Assembly: GCF_900609065.1 (NCBI RefSeq)
Contig: NZ_UXAU01000009.1
Location: forward strand, 186,001 to 250,000
DNA from: Arthrobacter ulcerisalmonis
Lineage (GTDB): Bacteria > Actinomycetota > Actinomycetes > Actinomycetales > Micrococcaceae
Reading direction: 5' to 3'
Length of the DNA: 64,000 nucleotides
The notes beneath the pieces were generated by a model. That model saw nothing but the letters and a program-made list of their open reading frames with translations. It was not told the DNA's origin and did not search any database. The position numbers and the translations under genes were made by a program. Positions within the stretch are counted from its first letter, which is position 1, and every line of letters starts with the position of its first letter. Shown here piece by piece: positions 45,586-54,229 of the stretch.

Positions 45586-47094
45586 GTGACGCTTGCAGCA
45601 GATGTCCTCGCCGCGTACCCGGCTGAGGTCCAGATCCCCGCAGCGCTGGTGGCCAGCGCTGTTTCCCAGCCCGGCCAGGACCGTCCTCGCGTTCTGGTGG
45701 TGCTCGACGACGACCCCACAGGCACGCAGTCCGTGGCAGACCTGCCCGTGCTCACCCGCTGGGACGAGGCCGACTTCGCCTGGGCGTTCGCCCACATCGC
45801 GGAGAGCAACTGCGGCCCGGCCGTGTACGTCCTCACGAACACGCGCAGCCTTGACCCGGCAGAGGCTGCCGCCCGGAACGAGGCAGTGGTCCGGAATGCC
45901 TTGGCCGCCGCGGCTCAGCACGGCAAGAACGGTGCACCCCTGGAGCTCGGGTTTGTGAGCCGCAGCGACTCCACCCTCCGCGGTCACTACCCGCTGGAAC
46001 CTGACGTCATCGCGGCCACCGTGAAGACGGTCAGCGGCGAAACCACCGACGGTGTGGTGCTGGTTCCGGCGTTTCCCGACGCTGGCCGCGTCACCATCGG
46101 CGGCATCCACTTCATGCGCGACGCAGCCGGCACCCTGACGCCCGTCTCCGAGACAGAATTCGCCCAGGACGCCAGCTTCGGCTTCAGCACCTCGGTGATG
46201 AAGGACTACGTCGCCGAAAAATCCTCCGGCCGCTTCCCCGCCAGCTCCGTGATCGTCCTGGACCTCACCATCATCCGCGCCGGCGCAGTTGAGGGTGGCA
46301 ACGACCCCGCAGCCTCCGCGAAGGCCATCGCGGACGCGATCGACGCCGCCGCCAACTCAACCCCCATCGTGGCGGACATCGTCACCGAAAACGACCTCCG
46401 CGCTCTCGCCCTGGGCCTTGAGGAAGCCGAGCGGCGCGGCAAGAAACTGCTGTACCGCGTGGGCCCGCCGTTCGTCAGGGCCCGCCTCGGCCAAGAGATC
46501 CGCACCGAACTCAGCGGCGCCGAAGCGTACGCCGGGCACGCACCCTCCCCAGCAGGCGGGCTGATCGTGGTGGGCTCCCACGTTGGCGTCACCACCCGCC
46601 AACTCAAAGCCCTCACCGAACAGCACAGCGCCGCCCGGATCGTGGAAATCGACGTCGAAAAGCTCCTGGCCGACCCCGCAGCAGCCGAAACCTACCTCGA
46701 AACGGTGGTGACCGACGTCGTCACCGCCCTGCACGACGGTGACGTCATCGTCCACACGAGCCGCCTCCTCATCAAAACGGACGACGCCGCCGCAAGCCTC
46801 CGCATTGCCCGCACCGTCTCCGCCGCAGTCGTCGCCGTGGTCAACCGGACGCTGAAAACCTTCCCGCCGCGCTTCGTGATCGCCAAGGGCGGCATCACCT
46901 CCTCCGACGTTGCCGCCCACGGCCTGGAAATCCGGCATGCCATTGTCCGTGGCCCCATGCTGCCGGGCATCGTCTCGCTCTGGGAACCAGTCGACGGTCC
47001 GGCCCAAGGCATCCCCTACATCGTCTTCGCCGGCAACGTGGGCGACGACGAATCCCTCGCCCAGGTCACCCGCAAACTCAGCAACACCTTTTAG
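45586..47094 (+). CDS. Four-carbon acid sugar kinase (DUF1537, OtnK/LtnK/DtnK-like)
   Basis: A 502-residue kinase of the DUF1537 family, which phosphorylates 3-oxo-tetronate, threonate or erythronate. The N-terminal substrate domain has VVLDDDPTGTQSVADLPVL and SRSDSTLRGHYPLEPD; the C-terminal nucleotide domain has VVGSHVGVTTRQL, FVIAKGGITSSDVA and GNVGDDESLAQV. The GTG at 45586 follows CGGAG. First gene of the operon. The exact four-carbon acid cannot be read from sequence. Confidence 0.9.
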   Translation: MTLAADVLAAYPAEVQIPAALVASAVSQPGQDRPRVLVVLDDDPTGTQSVADLPVLTRWDEADFAWAFAHIAESNCGPAVYVLTNTRSLDPAEAAARNEAVVRNALAAAAQHGKNGAPLELGFVSRSDSTLRGHYPLEPDVIAATVKTVSGETTDGVVLVPAFPDAGRVTIGGIHFMRDAAGTLTPVSETEFAQDASFGFSTSVMKDYVAEKSSGRFPASSVIVLDLTIIRAGAVEGGNDPAASAKAIADAIDAAANSTPIVADIVTENDLRALALGLEEAERRGKKLLYRVGPPFVRARLGQEIRTELSGAEAYAGHAPSPAGGLIVVGSHVGVTTRQLKALTEQHSAARIVEIDVEKLLADPAAAETYLETVVTDVVTALHDGDVIVHTSRLLIKTDDAAASLRIARTVSAAVVAVVNRTLKTFPPRFVIAKGGITSSDVAAHGLEIRHAIVRGPMLPGIVSLWEPVDGPAQGIPYIVFAGNVGDDESLAQVTRKLSNTF

Positions 47095-47173
47095 TCCCCG
47101 CTGGCTCCCAACCCTCGCAAGCTCGGGCCCAGCCACCGCTCCCAACCGCCCCCCCAATTCGATGGAGAACATC

Positions 47174-48073
47174 ATGACCAGCACTTACACCGTCACCGTC
47201 CTGGGCCTGGGCGCCATGGGCCTGCCCATGGCCACCCGCCTCGCCAGCCAGCTCACCGTCCACGGGTTCGACATCGCCGAACCGCGCCTGCAACTTGCCG
47301 CTGACGCCGGCATTGCCACGTTCGGCACCGCCCGCGAGGCCGCAAAAGGCGCCGACGCCGTCCTGCTCGCCGTCCGTAACGGCGAACAGCTCAATGACGT
47401 CTTGTTCGGCGATCAGGGCGTCGCGGCGGTCCTGGAGCCGGGCGCCGTCGTGATCCTGGGCAGCACGGTGGGAACCGATGCCATCCCCGCCACGGTCGAA
47501 AAGCTGGCCGCGTTCGGTGTTGACCTCGTCGATGCGCCGCTCTCCGGCGGACCGAAGCGCGCCGGCGAAGGCGACCTCCTGATCGTGGTGGGCGCCTCGC
47601 CCGAGGCCCGCGCCAAGGCCGCCCCCGCGCTGGAACTGCTTGCCTCCACCCTGACGGTGGTGGGTGACAAGCCCGGTGACGGGCAGGCCCTGAAGACGGT
47701 AAACCAGCTCCTGTGCGGCGTGCACATCGCCGCCGCCGCCGAGGCATTGGCACTGGCAGACGCACTCGGCCTGGACCAGGCCAAGACCCTGGCAGCGCTC
47801 GAAGCCGGCGCTGCAGGATCGTTCATGCTGTCCAACCGCGGCCCGCGCATCCTTGAGGCCTACGACCAGGACGGCGCCGAGGTGCTGTCCCGGCTGGACA
47901 TCTTCGTCAAGGACATGGGAATCGTGGGCAAGGCGACCCGGGCCGCCGGCCTGGCCGCACCCGTGGCGGCTGCCGCGGAACAGCTCTACCTGCTCGGCCA
48001 GGCCCAAGGCCTCGCCGCCTCAGATGACTCAGCTGTCATCAAGGTCGTGGCACCCACCAAACGCACGAAGTAG
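47174..48073 (+). CDS. NAD-dependent L-threonate dehydrogenase-like (beta-hydroxyacid dehydrogenase)
   Basis: 299 residues of the 6-phosphogluconate/beta-hydroxyacid dehydrogenase family: Rossmann start VLGLGAMGLPMATRLA, substrate motif VDAPLSGGPKRAGEGDL, catalytic lysine in GDGQALKTVNQLLCG. In DUF1537 operons this enzyme is LtnD, oxidising L-threonate to 2-oxo-tetronate. ATG 47174 follows GGAGAAC; an ATG 12 bp upstream is the wrong distance from any ribosome site. Confidence 0.87.
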   Translation: MTSTYTVTVLGLGAMGLPMATRLASQLTVHGFDIAEPRLQLAADAGIATFGTAREAAKGADAVLLAVRNGEQLNDVLFGDQGVAAVLEPGAVVILGSTVGTDAIPATVEKLAAFGVDLVDAPLSGGPKRAGEGDLLIVVGASPEARAKAAPALELLASTLTVVGDKPGDGQALKTVNQLLCGVHIAAAAEALALADALGLDQAKTLAALEAGAAGSFMLSNRGPRILEAYDQDGAEVLSRLDIFVKDMGIVGKATRAAGLAAPVAAAAEQLYLLGQAQGLAASDDSAVIKVVAPTKRTK

Positions 48074-48203
48074 CCAGCCGCCCGCACTACCTACGACGAC
48101 GGCGTACCCCCGTTCCGCCGTCGTCGTACCCCAGCAGTACCCCAGCAGTGCCCGAAAATAGCAAACACCTTCTGGAAGACTGGCTGGTCATAGGAGACCC
48201 CTC

Positions 48204-49673
48204 GTGAATGAATTGATGAATCCGCTGATCCTGCGGGCGGCCGACGCCCCCGCCATCAAGCCGGCGGTGGAGCTTGGTACGCCGCTGCTGCTGACCATCG
48301 CCGCGCTGGGCATCATTGTTCTGCTGGTGATGATCATCCGCTTCAAGATCCAGGCCTTCGTGGCCCTGCTGACGGTCAGCATCATGGTAGCCATCGCCGC
48401 CCAGATCCCGCTCAAGGACGTGTTCACCGTGGTGGCCAACGGTGTGGGCAGCACCATGGGCAAGGTGGCGCTGCTGATTGCCCTCGGTGCCATCCTGGGC
48501 CGGATGATCGAAGTGTCGGGCGGCGTGCAGTCACTCGCTGCGCACTTCACCGACAAGCTTGGCGCCAAGCGCGTAGCCGTGGCGCTCACCGCCGTTGGCT
48601 TCCTGGTGGCCATTCCGGTGTTCTTCGAGGTGGGCGTGATCGTTCTGGTGCCCATCGTGTACGCCTTCGCCAAGATCGCCAACGTCCACCCGGTCAAGTT
48701 CGGCCTGCCCATGGCGGGCATCATGCTGGCCATCCACGTGGCTGTCCCGCCGCACCCCGGAATTGTTGCCGGTGCCGGCGTTTTCGGCGCCGACATTGGC
48801 CTGATCACGCTCATCTCACTCATCATCTGCGTCCCGCTCGGTTTCCTGTCCTACTGGGTTGCCAGCATCATGAACCGCAAGGAATACGAACTGCTCCCAG
48901 GCGTGAAGGCCCAGGTCGACGAATTTGGCTCGGACACGCTTGCTGACGTTTCCGGGGGTTCCGCTCTCCGCACCCAGACCATCGCCCCGCCGCGGCCCGG
49001 CCTGATTATCTTCCTGATCGCCGCCCCCATTGTGCAGATCCTGATTGGCACCGTAGGCACGCTCACCATCCCCAAGGACAACTCCTGGTACGGCCTGGCC
49101 GCGTTCATTGGCAACCCCTTCTTCGCGCTCCCGGTTGCTGTGGCGCTCTCCTTCTTCCTGCTGGCGGTCCGCCGCAACTGGTCGCTGAAAGAAACGGGCG
49201 AAGTTTTCGAAGGCGCACTGCCTCCCATCGCCTCAATCCTCATGGTGGTTGCTGCAGGTGGCGTGTTTGGTGAAGTCCTCCGCACCTCAGGAATCGGCGC
49301 CGCCCTCTCGCAGACCCTTGATCACTTGGGCCTGCCGGTCATTGCGCTCGGCTTCGTCATTTCGTTGGCGTTGCGGGCAGCCCAGGGCTCGGCCACAGTG
49401 GCAATCGTGACCACCACCGGCCTGCTTACCTCCGCCGTCATGGAAGGCGGCTACACCCCGGCCCAGATCGCGGTAATCGTGATCGCCATTGGCTTCGGCG
49501 CACTCGGCCTCTCCCATGTGACCGACGCCGGCTTCTGGACTGTGGTGCGGTACTACGGCCTCACCGTCTCCGACGGCCTGCGGACCTGGACCGTCCTCAC
49601 CACCATCCTGGGCCTGGCCGGGTTCGCCCTGACCTTCGTGGCCTGGATCATCGTCGGAGGCCTGAGCGTCTGA
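48204..49673 (+). CDS. GntP-family gluconate/sugar-acid permease
   Basis: A 489-residue membrane symporter with about 12-14 helices: VALLIALGAILGRMIEVSGG, FFEVGVIVLVPIVYAFAK, VAVPPHPGIVAGAGVFGADIG, ALRAAQGSATVAIVTTTGLL and SHVTDAGFWTVVRYYGLTV. The GTG start follows AGGAGACC. Presumed to import the four-carbon sugar acid. Its stop overlaps the aldolase start (TGATG). Confidence 0.92.
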   Translation: MNELMNPLILRAADAPAIKPAVELGTPLLLTIAALGIIVLLVMIIRFKIQAFVALLTVSIMVAIAAQIPLKDVFTVVANGVGSTMGKVALLIALGAILGRMIEVSGGVQSLAAHFTDKLGAKRVAVALTAVGFLVAIPVFFEVGVIVLVPIVYAFAKIANVHPVKFGLPMAGIMLAIHVAVPPHPGIVAGAGVFGADIGLITLISLIICVPLGFLSYWVASIMNRKEYELLPGVKAQVDEFGSDTLADVSGGSALRTQTIAPPRPGLIIFLIAAPIVQILIGTVGTLTIPKDNSWYGLAAFIGNPFFALPVAVALSFFLLAVRRNWSLKETGEVFEGALPPIASILMVVAAGGVFGEVLRTSGIGAALSQTLDHLGLPVIALGFVISLALRAAQGSATVAIVTTTGLLTSAVMEGGYTPAQIAVIVIAIGFGALGLSHVTDAGFWTVVRYYGLTVSDGLRTWTVLTTILGLAGFALTFVAWIIVGGLSV

Positions 49674-50536
49674 TGCGCACCCGACTCGACCACCTGGTCA
49701 CCTCAGCACTGCAGCAACGCTCCGCCGTCCCGGCGTTCACCTGCTACGACTTCACCACCGCGCTCGCCGTGGTGGGCGCAGCCGAGGACGCTGGCCGCGG
49801 CGTCATCCTGCTGGTGGCACCCAAAACCGCCGCCACGCCTAACGGCCTCCGGCTCATCGCGGCGCTGCGCACCCTGGCGGACGCGGCCGCTGTGCCCGTG
49901 GCTGTGCAACTTGATCACGCAAGCAACCTTGCCGTGATGTCCGACGCCGTCACCGCGGGGGCGGATTCGGTCCTCGCCGACGGTTCGTCCCTGCCGTACG
50001 CCGACAACATCGCCTTGGTGGTGGCGGCCCGCGAGCTGTTGGGGCCGGACGTGGTCCTCGAAGCGGAGCTGGGCGGTTTGGCTGGCGATGAGGACCGGGC
50101 CTTCGGTGCTTCTGGTGCTGGTGCTGGTGCTGGTGTCGACGTTGCGGGGCTCACGGACTCCGCCCAGGTGGAAGACTTCGTCTCCCGCACGGGCGCGCAA
50201 CTCCTGGCAGTGGCTGTGGGTAACGTGCATGGCAAGTACAAGGGCGAGCCGCAGCTGCGGTGGGACGTGTTGCAGGACATTGCGGTGCGCACCCACATCC
50301 CCCTGGTCCTCCACGGCGCATCCGGGATCCCGGCCGCTGAGCTGGTGAAGGCCGCCGCCATGAACGTGGGCAAGGTCAATTTCAACACCGAGCTCCGGAC
50401 TGGCGTCTTGGCCACCCTCCAGGAGCATCTCCCGTCCCGCCGGCTCGACGGCGAAAACCTGCAAGCCCTTTTGGTGGACTGGAACCGCTCGGCCGGGACG
50501 TTCGCCGCCAGCGCGCTGGGGATGCTGACGCGCTGA
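49673..50536 (+). CDS. Class II fructose-bisphosphate/tagatose-bisphosphate-type aldolase
   Basis: 287 residues with the zinc-aldolase signatures AVPAFTCYDFTTALAVV, VAVQLDHAS (zinc histidine), EAELGGLAGDED, VGNVHGKYKGEPQL (zinc histidine), VLHGASGIP (zinc histidine) and KVNFNTELR. A GASGAGAGAGVDVAG low-complexity patch lies in a surface loop. It is coupled to gntP. The standard tetronate operons carry an OtnC decarboxylase of the class II aldolase/adducin family instead, so the final step here may differ. Confidence 0.88.
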   Translation: MRTRLDHLVTSALQQRSAVPAFTCYDFTTALAVVGAAEDAGRGVILLVAPKTAATPNGLRLIAALRTLADAAAVPVAVQLDHASNLAVMSDAVTAGADSVLADGSSLPYADNIALVVAARELLGPDVVLEAELGGLAGDEDRAFGASGAGAGAGVDVAGLTDSAQVEDFVSRTGAQLLAVAVGNVHGKYKGEPQLRWDVLQDIAVRTHIPLVLHGASGIPAAELVKAAAMNVGKVNFNTELRTGVLATLQEHLPSRRLDGENLQALLVDWNRSAGTFAASALGMLTR

Positions 50537-50563
50537 GGTGCTTTGGGAGACTAGGATCAAGCC

Positions 50564-50968
50564 ATGATCCTGGTCTCCCTCATCTTTGTCTTCCTCGCCG
50601 CGGCGTTGCACGTCTTCATCTTCACCTTGGAGTCAGTCAACTGGACCCAGCCCGCCACCTGGAAACTGTTCGGACTTTCCTCGCAGGCTGAAGCAGAAAC
50701 CACCAAGTCGTTGGCCTACAACCAGGGGTTCTATAACCTCTTCCTCGCGGTCGGCGCGTTTATCGGCCTGGGGCTGGTGGCTTTTGGTACTTCTGGTTCC
50801 GCCCAGCACGTTGCCGGCTGGACCCTGATCTTCACCTGCTGCGGATCCATGCTGCTGGCGGCCCTGGTCTTGGCCTTGAGTGGGCGGAAGAATCTCCGGC
50901 CCGCCGTGACGCAGGGCGTTACCCCGCTGATCGCCGTCGTACTCGGCCTGATTGCCGTAGCCGCCTAA
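50564..50968 (+). CDS. DUF1304 membrane protein
   Basis: 134 residues, four helices: ILVSLIFVFLAAALHVFIFTLE, LAVGAFIGLGLVAFG, WTLIFTCCGSMLLAALVLAL and LIAVVLGLIAVAA. The motif SLAYNQGFYNLFLA is the family hallmark. Function unknown. It follows the aldolase by 27 bp but has its own ribosome-site region, so co-transcription is uncertain. Confidence 0.87.
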   Translation: MILVSLIFVFLAAALHVFIFTLESVNWTQPATWKLFGLSSQAEAETTKSLAYNQGFYNLFLAVGAFIGLGLVAFGTSGSAQHVAGWTLIFTCCGSMLLAALVLALSGRKNLRPAVTQGVTPLIAVVLGLIAVAA

Positions 50969-51060
50969 GTACTTTCCCTGCGGGGGCCGCGCCGGTTGCC
51001 TGCCCTGATCCGTTTCGGTTGAGCATTGCCACCGGCGCCGAGTAGTGCCAGTGTCGAAGC

Positions 51061-51390
51061 ATGACCGAGAACACCATGTCCACAGAAGACACGTACGCGC
51101 CGGACGTTACGCTGGGCAGGAACGACGCTGAGCACTGCTACGAACTCCACGTGGGCGACCAGCTTGCCGTCCAGGCCGTCTTCGAGGACCAGCCCGGCCA
51201 TGTGGATTTTGTCAGGACCGAGACCACGCCCGGTTTCGAGGGTCGCGGCTTAGGGAAGGTGTTGGCGCACTTCGCGCTGGACGATGTGGTGGCCATGGGC
51301 AAACGCATCGTGCCGCATTGCCCGTTCATTGCGGGGTACGTCCGCAAACACGAGCTCTACACGCAGTTCGTGGACTGGCCCGAGGCGTAG
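51061..51390 (+). CDS. Small GNAT-type N-acetyltransferase (YidJ/NATD1-like)
   Basis: 109 residues with the minimal GNAT fold: TTPGFEGRGLGKVLAHFALDD is the acetyl-CoA-binding loop and helix, and RIVPHCPFIAGYVRKHELYTQF the typical C-terminus. ATG at 51061 or 51076 may start it. It is the last chromosomal gene before the transposon. Confidence 0.83.
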   Translation: MTENTMSTEDTYAPDVTLGRNDAEHCYELHVGDQLAVQAVFEDQPGHVDFVRTETTPGFEGRGLGKVLAHFALDDVVAMGKRIVPHCPFIAGYVRKHELYTQFVDWPEA

Positions 51391-51480
51391 CTGGGGCGGC
51401 TCCTGGTGCCATCTGTATGGAGCAGTTAGCCTTCGTCCACTTCGGTCAAAAACGACCCTTACTGACTTGCACCGAAGCCC

Positions 51481-51485
51481 ACCGA
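51481..51485. repeat. Left target-site duplication of the Tni transposon (ACCGA)
   Basis: ACCGA directly precedes the transposon's terminal TGTCA and is repeated exactly at 61494-61498 after the other end. A 5-bp duplication is characteristic of Tn402/Tn5053 and Tn7-like elements. Confidence 0.92.
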
Positions 51486-51496
51486 TGTCATTTTCC

Positions 51497-51611
51497 ATAC
51501 TCGCCTGCACTGCGGGCCGCCTGTTTTCGCGGTTGTGCAGGCGAGTATTGAGCACTGGTTTTTCCGTACTCCTCTGCACTAATGTCGTTGTTGCTTACTA
51601 CTCCTCTGCAC
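51497..51611. repeat. Subterminal transposase-binding repeats, tniA end
   Basis: Four copies of a 14-bp motif like (A/G)TACTCSYCTGCAC: 51497-51510, 51535-51548 (inverted), 51566-51579 and 51598-51611. Two related motifs, GTGCACGCGACTTT and GTGCAGTCGACTTC, lie at the other end (61446-61459 and 61469-61482). Such arrays are the binding sites of TniA/TnsB-type transposases. Confidence 0.8.
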
Positions 51612-51629
51612 ACCAAGGGAGGTAGCGGA

Positions 51630-53318
51630 GTGGATGCAGAATCTACGCACATTCGTGAGCCCGGCACGTTGACCATGTCAGATGCTCTCTGGGGCCGGAC
51701 GAAGTCAATTTCGGCGGTGATCACGCCCTTGGCAACGCACGCGGTCGTCGGCAGGGCGGCAGTTGATGCGGCCGCCTTGGGGTTGGGCATATCGCGCCGC
51801 CAGGTCTACGTGCTGATCAAACGCCATCGCGACGGGTCTGGGTTGCTGACGGATTTGGCCCCGGGCCGCTCCTCCGGAGGGAAAGGAACCGCGCGTCTGT
51901 TAGACGATGTCGAGGACCTCGTCCGCGAGATCGTGCGGAAGCAGTTCCTGACCCGGCAGAAGCGGACCTTGGCGGCGGTGTATCGCGACATCGCTGCAGC
52001 GTGCCGCGCACGACAGCTCCCGGTCCCGGCCCGAAACACGGTGGAGCGGCGAATCCGGGCGCTGAATCCAGTTGAGGTAGGCCGGCGCAGGGGTGGCCCC
52101 AATGCGGTGCGGCCGTTGCAGTCTGCCGGCGACGAGGTGCCGGCGATCAGCACAATTTTGGAACAGGTGCAGATCGATCACACGGTCATCGACGTCATTG
52201 TCGTGGACGAACGGGAGCGCCAACCGATCGGCCGCCCGTATCTGACTGTAGCGATCGATGTCTACAGCCGATGCATTATTGGCATGGTCGTGACCCTGGA
52301 GGCGCCCTCGGCAGTGTCGGTCGGGCTGTGCCTGGCGCATGCCGGCACTGACAAAAGGCCATGGCTTGAAAGTTTGGGTATTGAGGCGCAGTGGCCCATG
52401 AGCGGGAAGCCGAGACAGCTGCACCTGGATGACGCCAGCGAATTCAAGAGCGAGGCGCTCCGGCGAGGATGCGAGCAACATGGTATCAAGCTTGCCTACC
52501 GCCCGCCGGGCCGGCCTCACTATGGCGGGATCGTGGAACGGGTGATCGGCACCGCAATGCAGCAAATCCACGAACTTCCCGGAACCACCTTTTCCAATCC
52601 CGTCGAACGGGGCCGGTATGACTCGGACCGGAAGTCGGCGCTTACGCTGCGCGAGCTGGAGAAATGGATGGCCCTGGCCGTGACCAGCTACCACGGCACC
52701 GTCCACAGCACCTTGGGGCAGACGCCCACCGGTCGGTGGGCAGAAGGAGTGGCGGCCACGGGGCTGCCGGCGGTTGCCTCGAACCCGACAGCGTTCCTGG
52801 TCGACTTCCTTCCCGTCGTGCGGCGTACCCTGACGAGGACGGGCTTCGTCATCGACCATGTCCACTACTTCTCCAATGCGCTGAAACCTTGGATCAGCCG
52901 GCGCGGAACGCTTGGGCCGTTCCTCATCCGTCGGGACCCCAGGGACATCAGCAGAATCTGGGTGTTGGAACCAAAGGGGGCTCACTATGTAGAGGTCCCT
53001 TACCGGACGATGGCTAACCCCTCTGTGAGCCTGTGGGAGCACCGGCACGCCCTGGCGCGACTACACGAGCGCGGCGTAGCGCAAGTGGATGAGGTGGCGT
53101 TGTTCCGTACCATCGAGCAAATGCGGGAGATCGCAAACACTGCCTCGAGGACTACCAAGCGCATGCGCCGCGACGCCGAGCGCCGCAATGCAGTGACGAC
53201 GCGGCATTCGAAGACACCATCCCCATTACTCCCGCCGGAAGCCCCTGCTGAGCAGGCACCGGACACAGCCGCGGATGCGGCCGCGGTGCCGCTATTCGAT
53301 CAGATTGAGCAGTGGTGA
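51630..53318 (+). CDS. tniA: TniA, DDE transposase
   Basis: A 562-residue transposase of the Mu/TnsB/TniA group. It reads closely like Tn402 TniA throughout (GISRRQVYVLIKRHRDGSGLLTDL, EQVQIDHTVIDVIVVDERER, SGKPRQLHLDDASEFKSEALRR, HYGGIVERVIGTAMQ). The catalytic triad is Asp183, Asp267 and Glu303, giving DD(35)E spacing. The GTG at 51630 follows GGGAGG; an ATG at 51582 would start inside the terminal repeats. Its end overlaps tniB. Confidence 0.95.
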   Translation: MDAESTHIREPGTLTMSDALWGRTKSISAVITPLATHAVVGRAAVDAAALGLGISRRQVYVLIKRHRDGSGLLTDLAPGRSSGGKGTARLLDDVEDLVREIVRKQFLTRQKRTLAAVYRDIAAACRARQLPVPARNTVERRIRALNPVEVGRRRGGPNAVRPLQSAGDEVPAISTILEQVQIDHTVIDVIVVDERERQPIGRPYLTVAIDVYSRCIIGMVVTLEAPSAVSVGLCLAHAGTDKRPWLESLGIEAQWPMSGKPRQLHLDDASEFKSEALRRGCEQHGIKLAYRPPGRPHYGGIVERVIGTAMQQIHELPGTTFSNPVERGRYDSDRKSALTLRELEKWMALAVTSYHGTVHSTLGQTPTGRWAEGVAATGLPAVASNPTAFLVDFLPVVRRTLTRTGFVIDHVHYFSNALKPWISRRGTLGPFLIRRDPRDISRIWVLEPKGAHYVEVPYRTMANPSVSLWEHRHALARLHERGVAQVDEVALFRTIEQMREIANTASRTTKRMRRDAERRNAVTTRHSKTPSPLLPPEAPAEQAPDTAADAAAVPLFDQIEQW

Positions 53319-54229
53319 CCTTGCCTGAGTACGAGGCAGCGGAGTTGTCCCACCTGCACCCGAGTGTGCGGGACACGGCACGGTTGCCTGCAAACGAGCG
53401 GGTTGAATTGATCCGGGCCGACCGGTGGATCGGCTACCCGCGCGCGGTGGAAGCGGTGGCCCGTCTGGAGTCCCTGCTGTGCTGGCCGGACAAACAGCGC
53501 ATGCCGAACCTGTTGCTGATCGGGCCGACGAACAACGGCAAGTCGATGATCGTGGAAAAGTTCCGCCGGGGACACCCGGCCGTGGCCGAGCCAGAGCGGG
53601 AACGCATTCCAGTATTGTGCGTGCAGATGCCGTCGGAGCCTTCCGTGCTGCGTTTCTACATCGCGCTCCTGGCGGCGCTTGGGGCACCTCTTCAACCACG
53701 CCGGCGTCTGGCTGACGTGGAGCAGATCTCGCTGAAACTGCTGCGTTTAACGGGAGTGCGCATGCTGGTCATCGACGAGCTGCACAATGTCCTCGCCGGG
53801 CAGGGCAATAGCCGTCGGGAGTTCCTCAATCTTCTGCGGTTCCTGGGCAACGAGCTGCGCATCCCGATCGTCGGCGTCGGAACACGGGAGGCGTATCTTG
53901 CGGTCAGATCCGATGATCAGTTGGAGAACCGGTTCGAACCGATCGTCCTTCCCTTGTGGATTACGGGTGCGGACACCCTGTCGTTGTTGGCCAGCTTCGC
54001 CGCTGCTCTGCCGCTGCAGCGCCCCTCGGAGATCGCTACTCCCGATATGGCGCAGTATTTGCTCGCCCGGAGCGAGGGAACGATTGGCGAACTCGCCCGG
54101 CTCTTGACGACCGCGGCGATCGCCGCCGTGGAAAGCGGTGAAGAGTGCATTAATCGCCGCACCCTGGTCATGGCCGACTACGCAGGACCCGCGGAACGGC
54201 GGCGCTTGTTCGAACGCGAACTGATGTGA
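53315..54229 (+). CDS. tniB: TniB, AAA+ ATPase transposition protein
   Basis: About 304 residues. Walker A LLIGPTNNGKSMIVEKF (about 65-80), Walker B RMLVIDELHNVLAG, sensor-like GVGTREAYLA. TniB, like TnsC and MuB, activates the transposase and governs target choice. A GTG start (53312 or 53315) overlaps the tniA stop; its own stop overlaps the tniQ GTG. Confidence 0.94.
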   Translation: MTLPEYEAAELSHLHPSVRDTARLPANERVELIRADRWIGYPRAVEAVARLESLLCWPDKQRMPNLLLIGPTNNGKSMIVEKFRRGHPAVAEPERERIPVLCVQMPSEPSVLRFYIALLAALGAPLQPRRRLADVEQISLKLLRLTGVRMLVIDELHNVLAGQGNSRREFLNLLRFLGNELRIPIVGVGTREAYLAVRSDDQLENRFEPIVLPLWITGADTLSLLASFAAALPLQRPSEIATPDMAQYLLARSEGTIGELARLLTTAAIAAVESGEECINRRTLVMADYAGPAERRRLFERELM

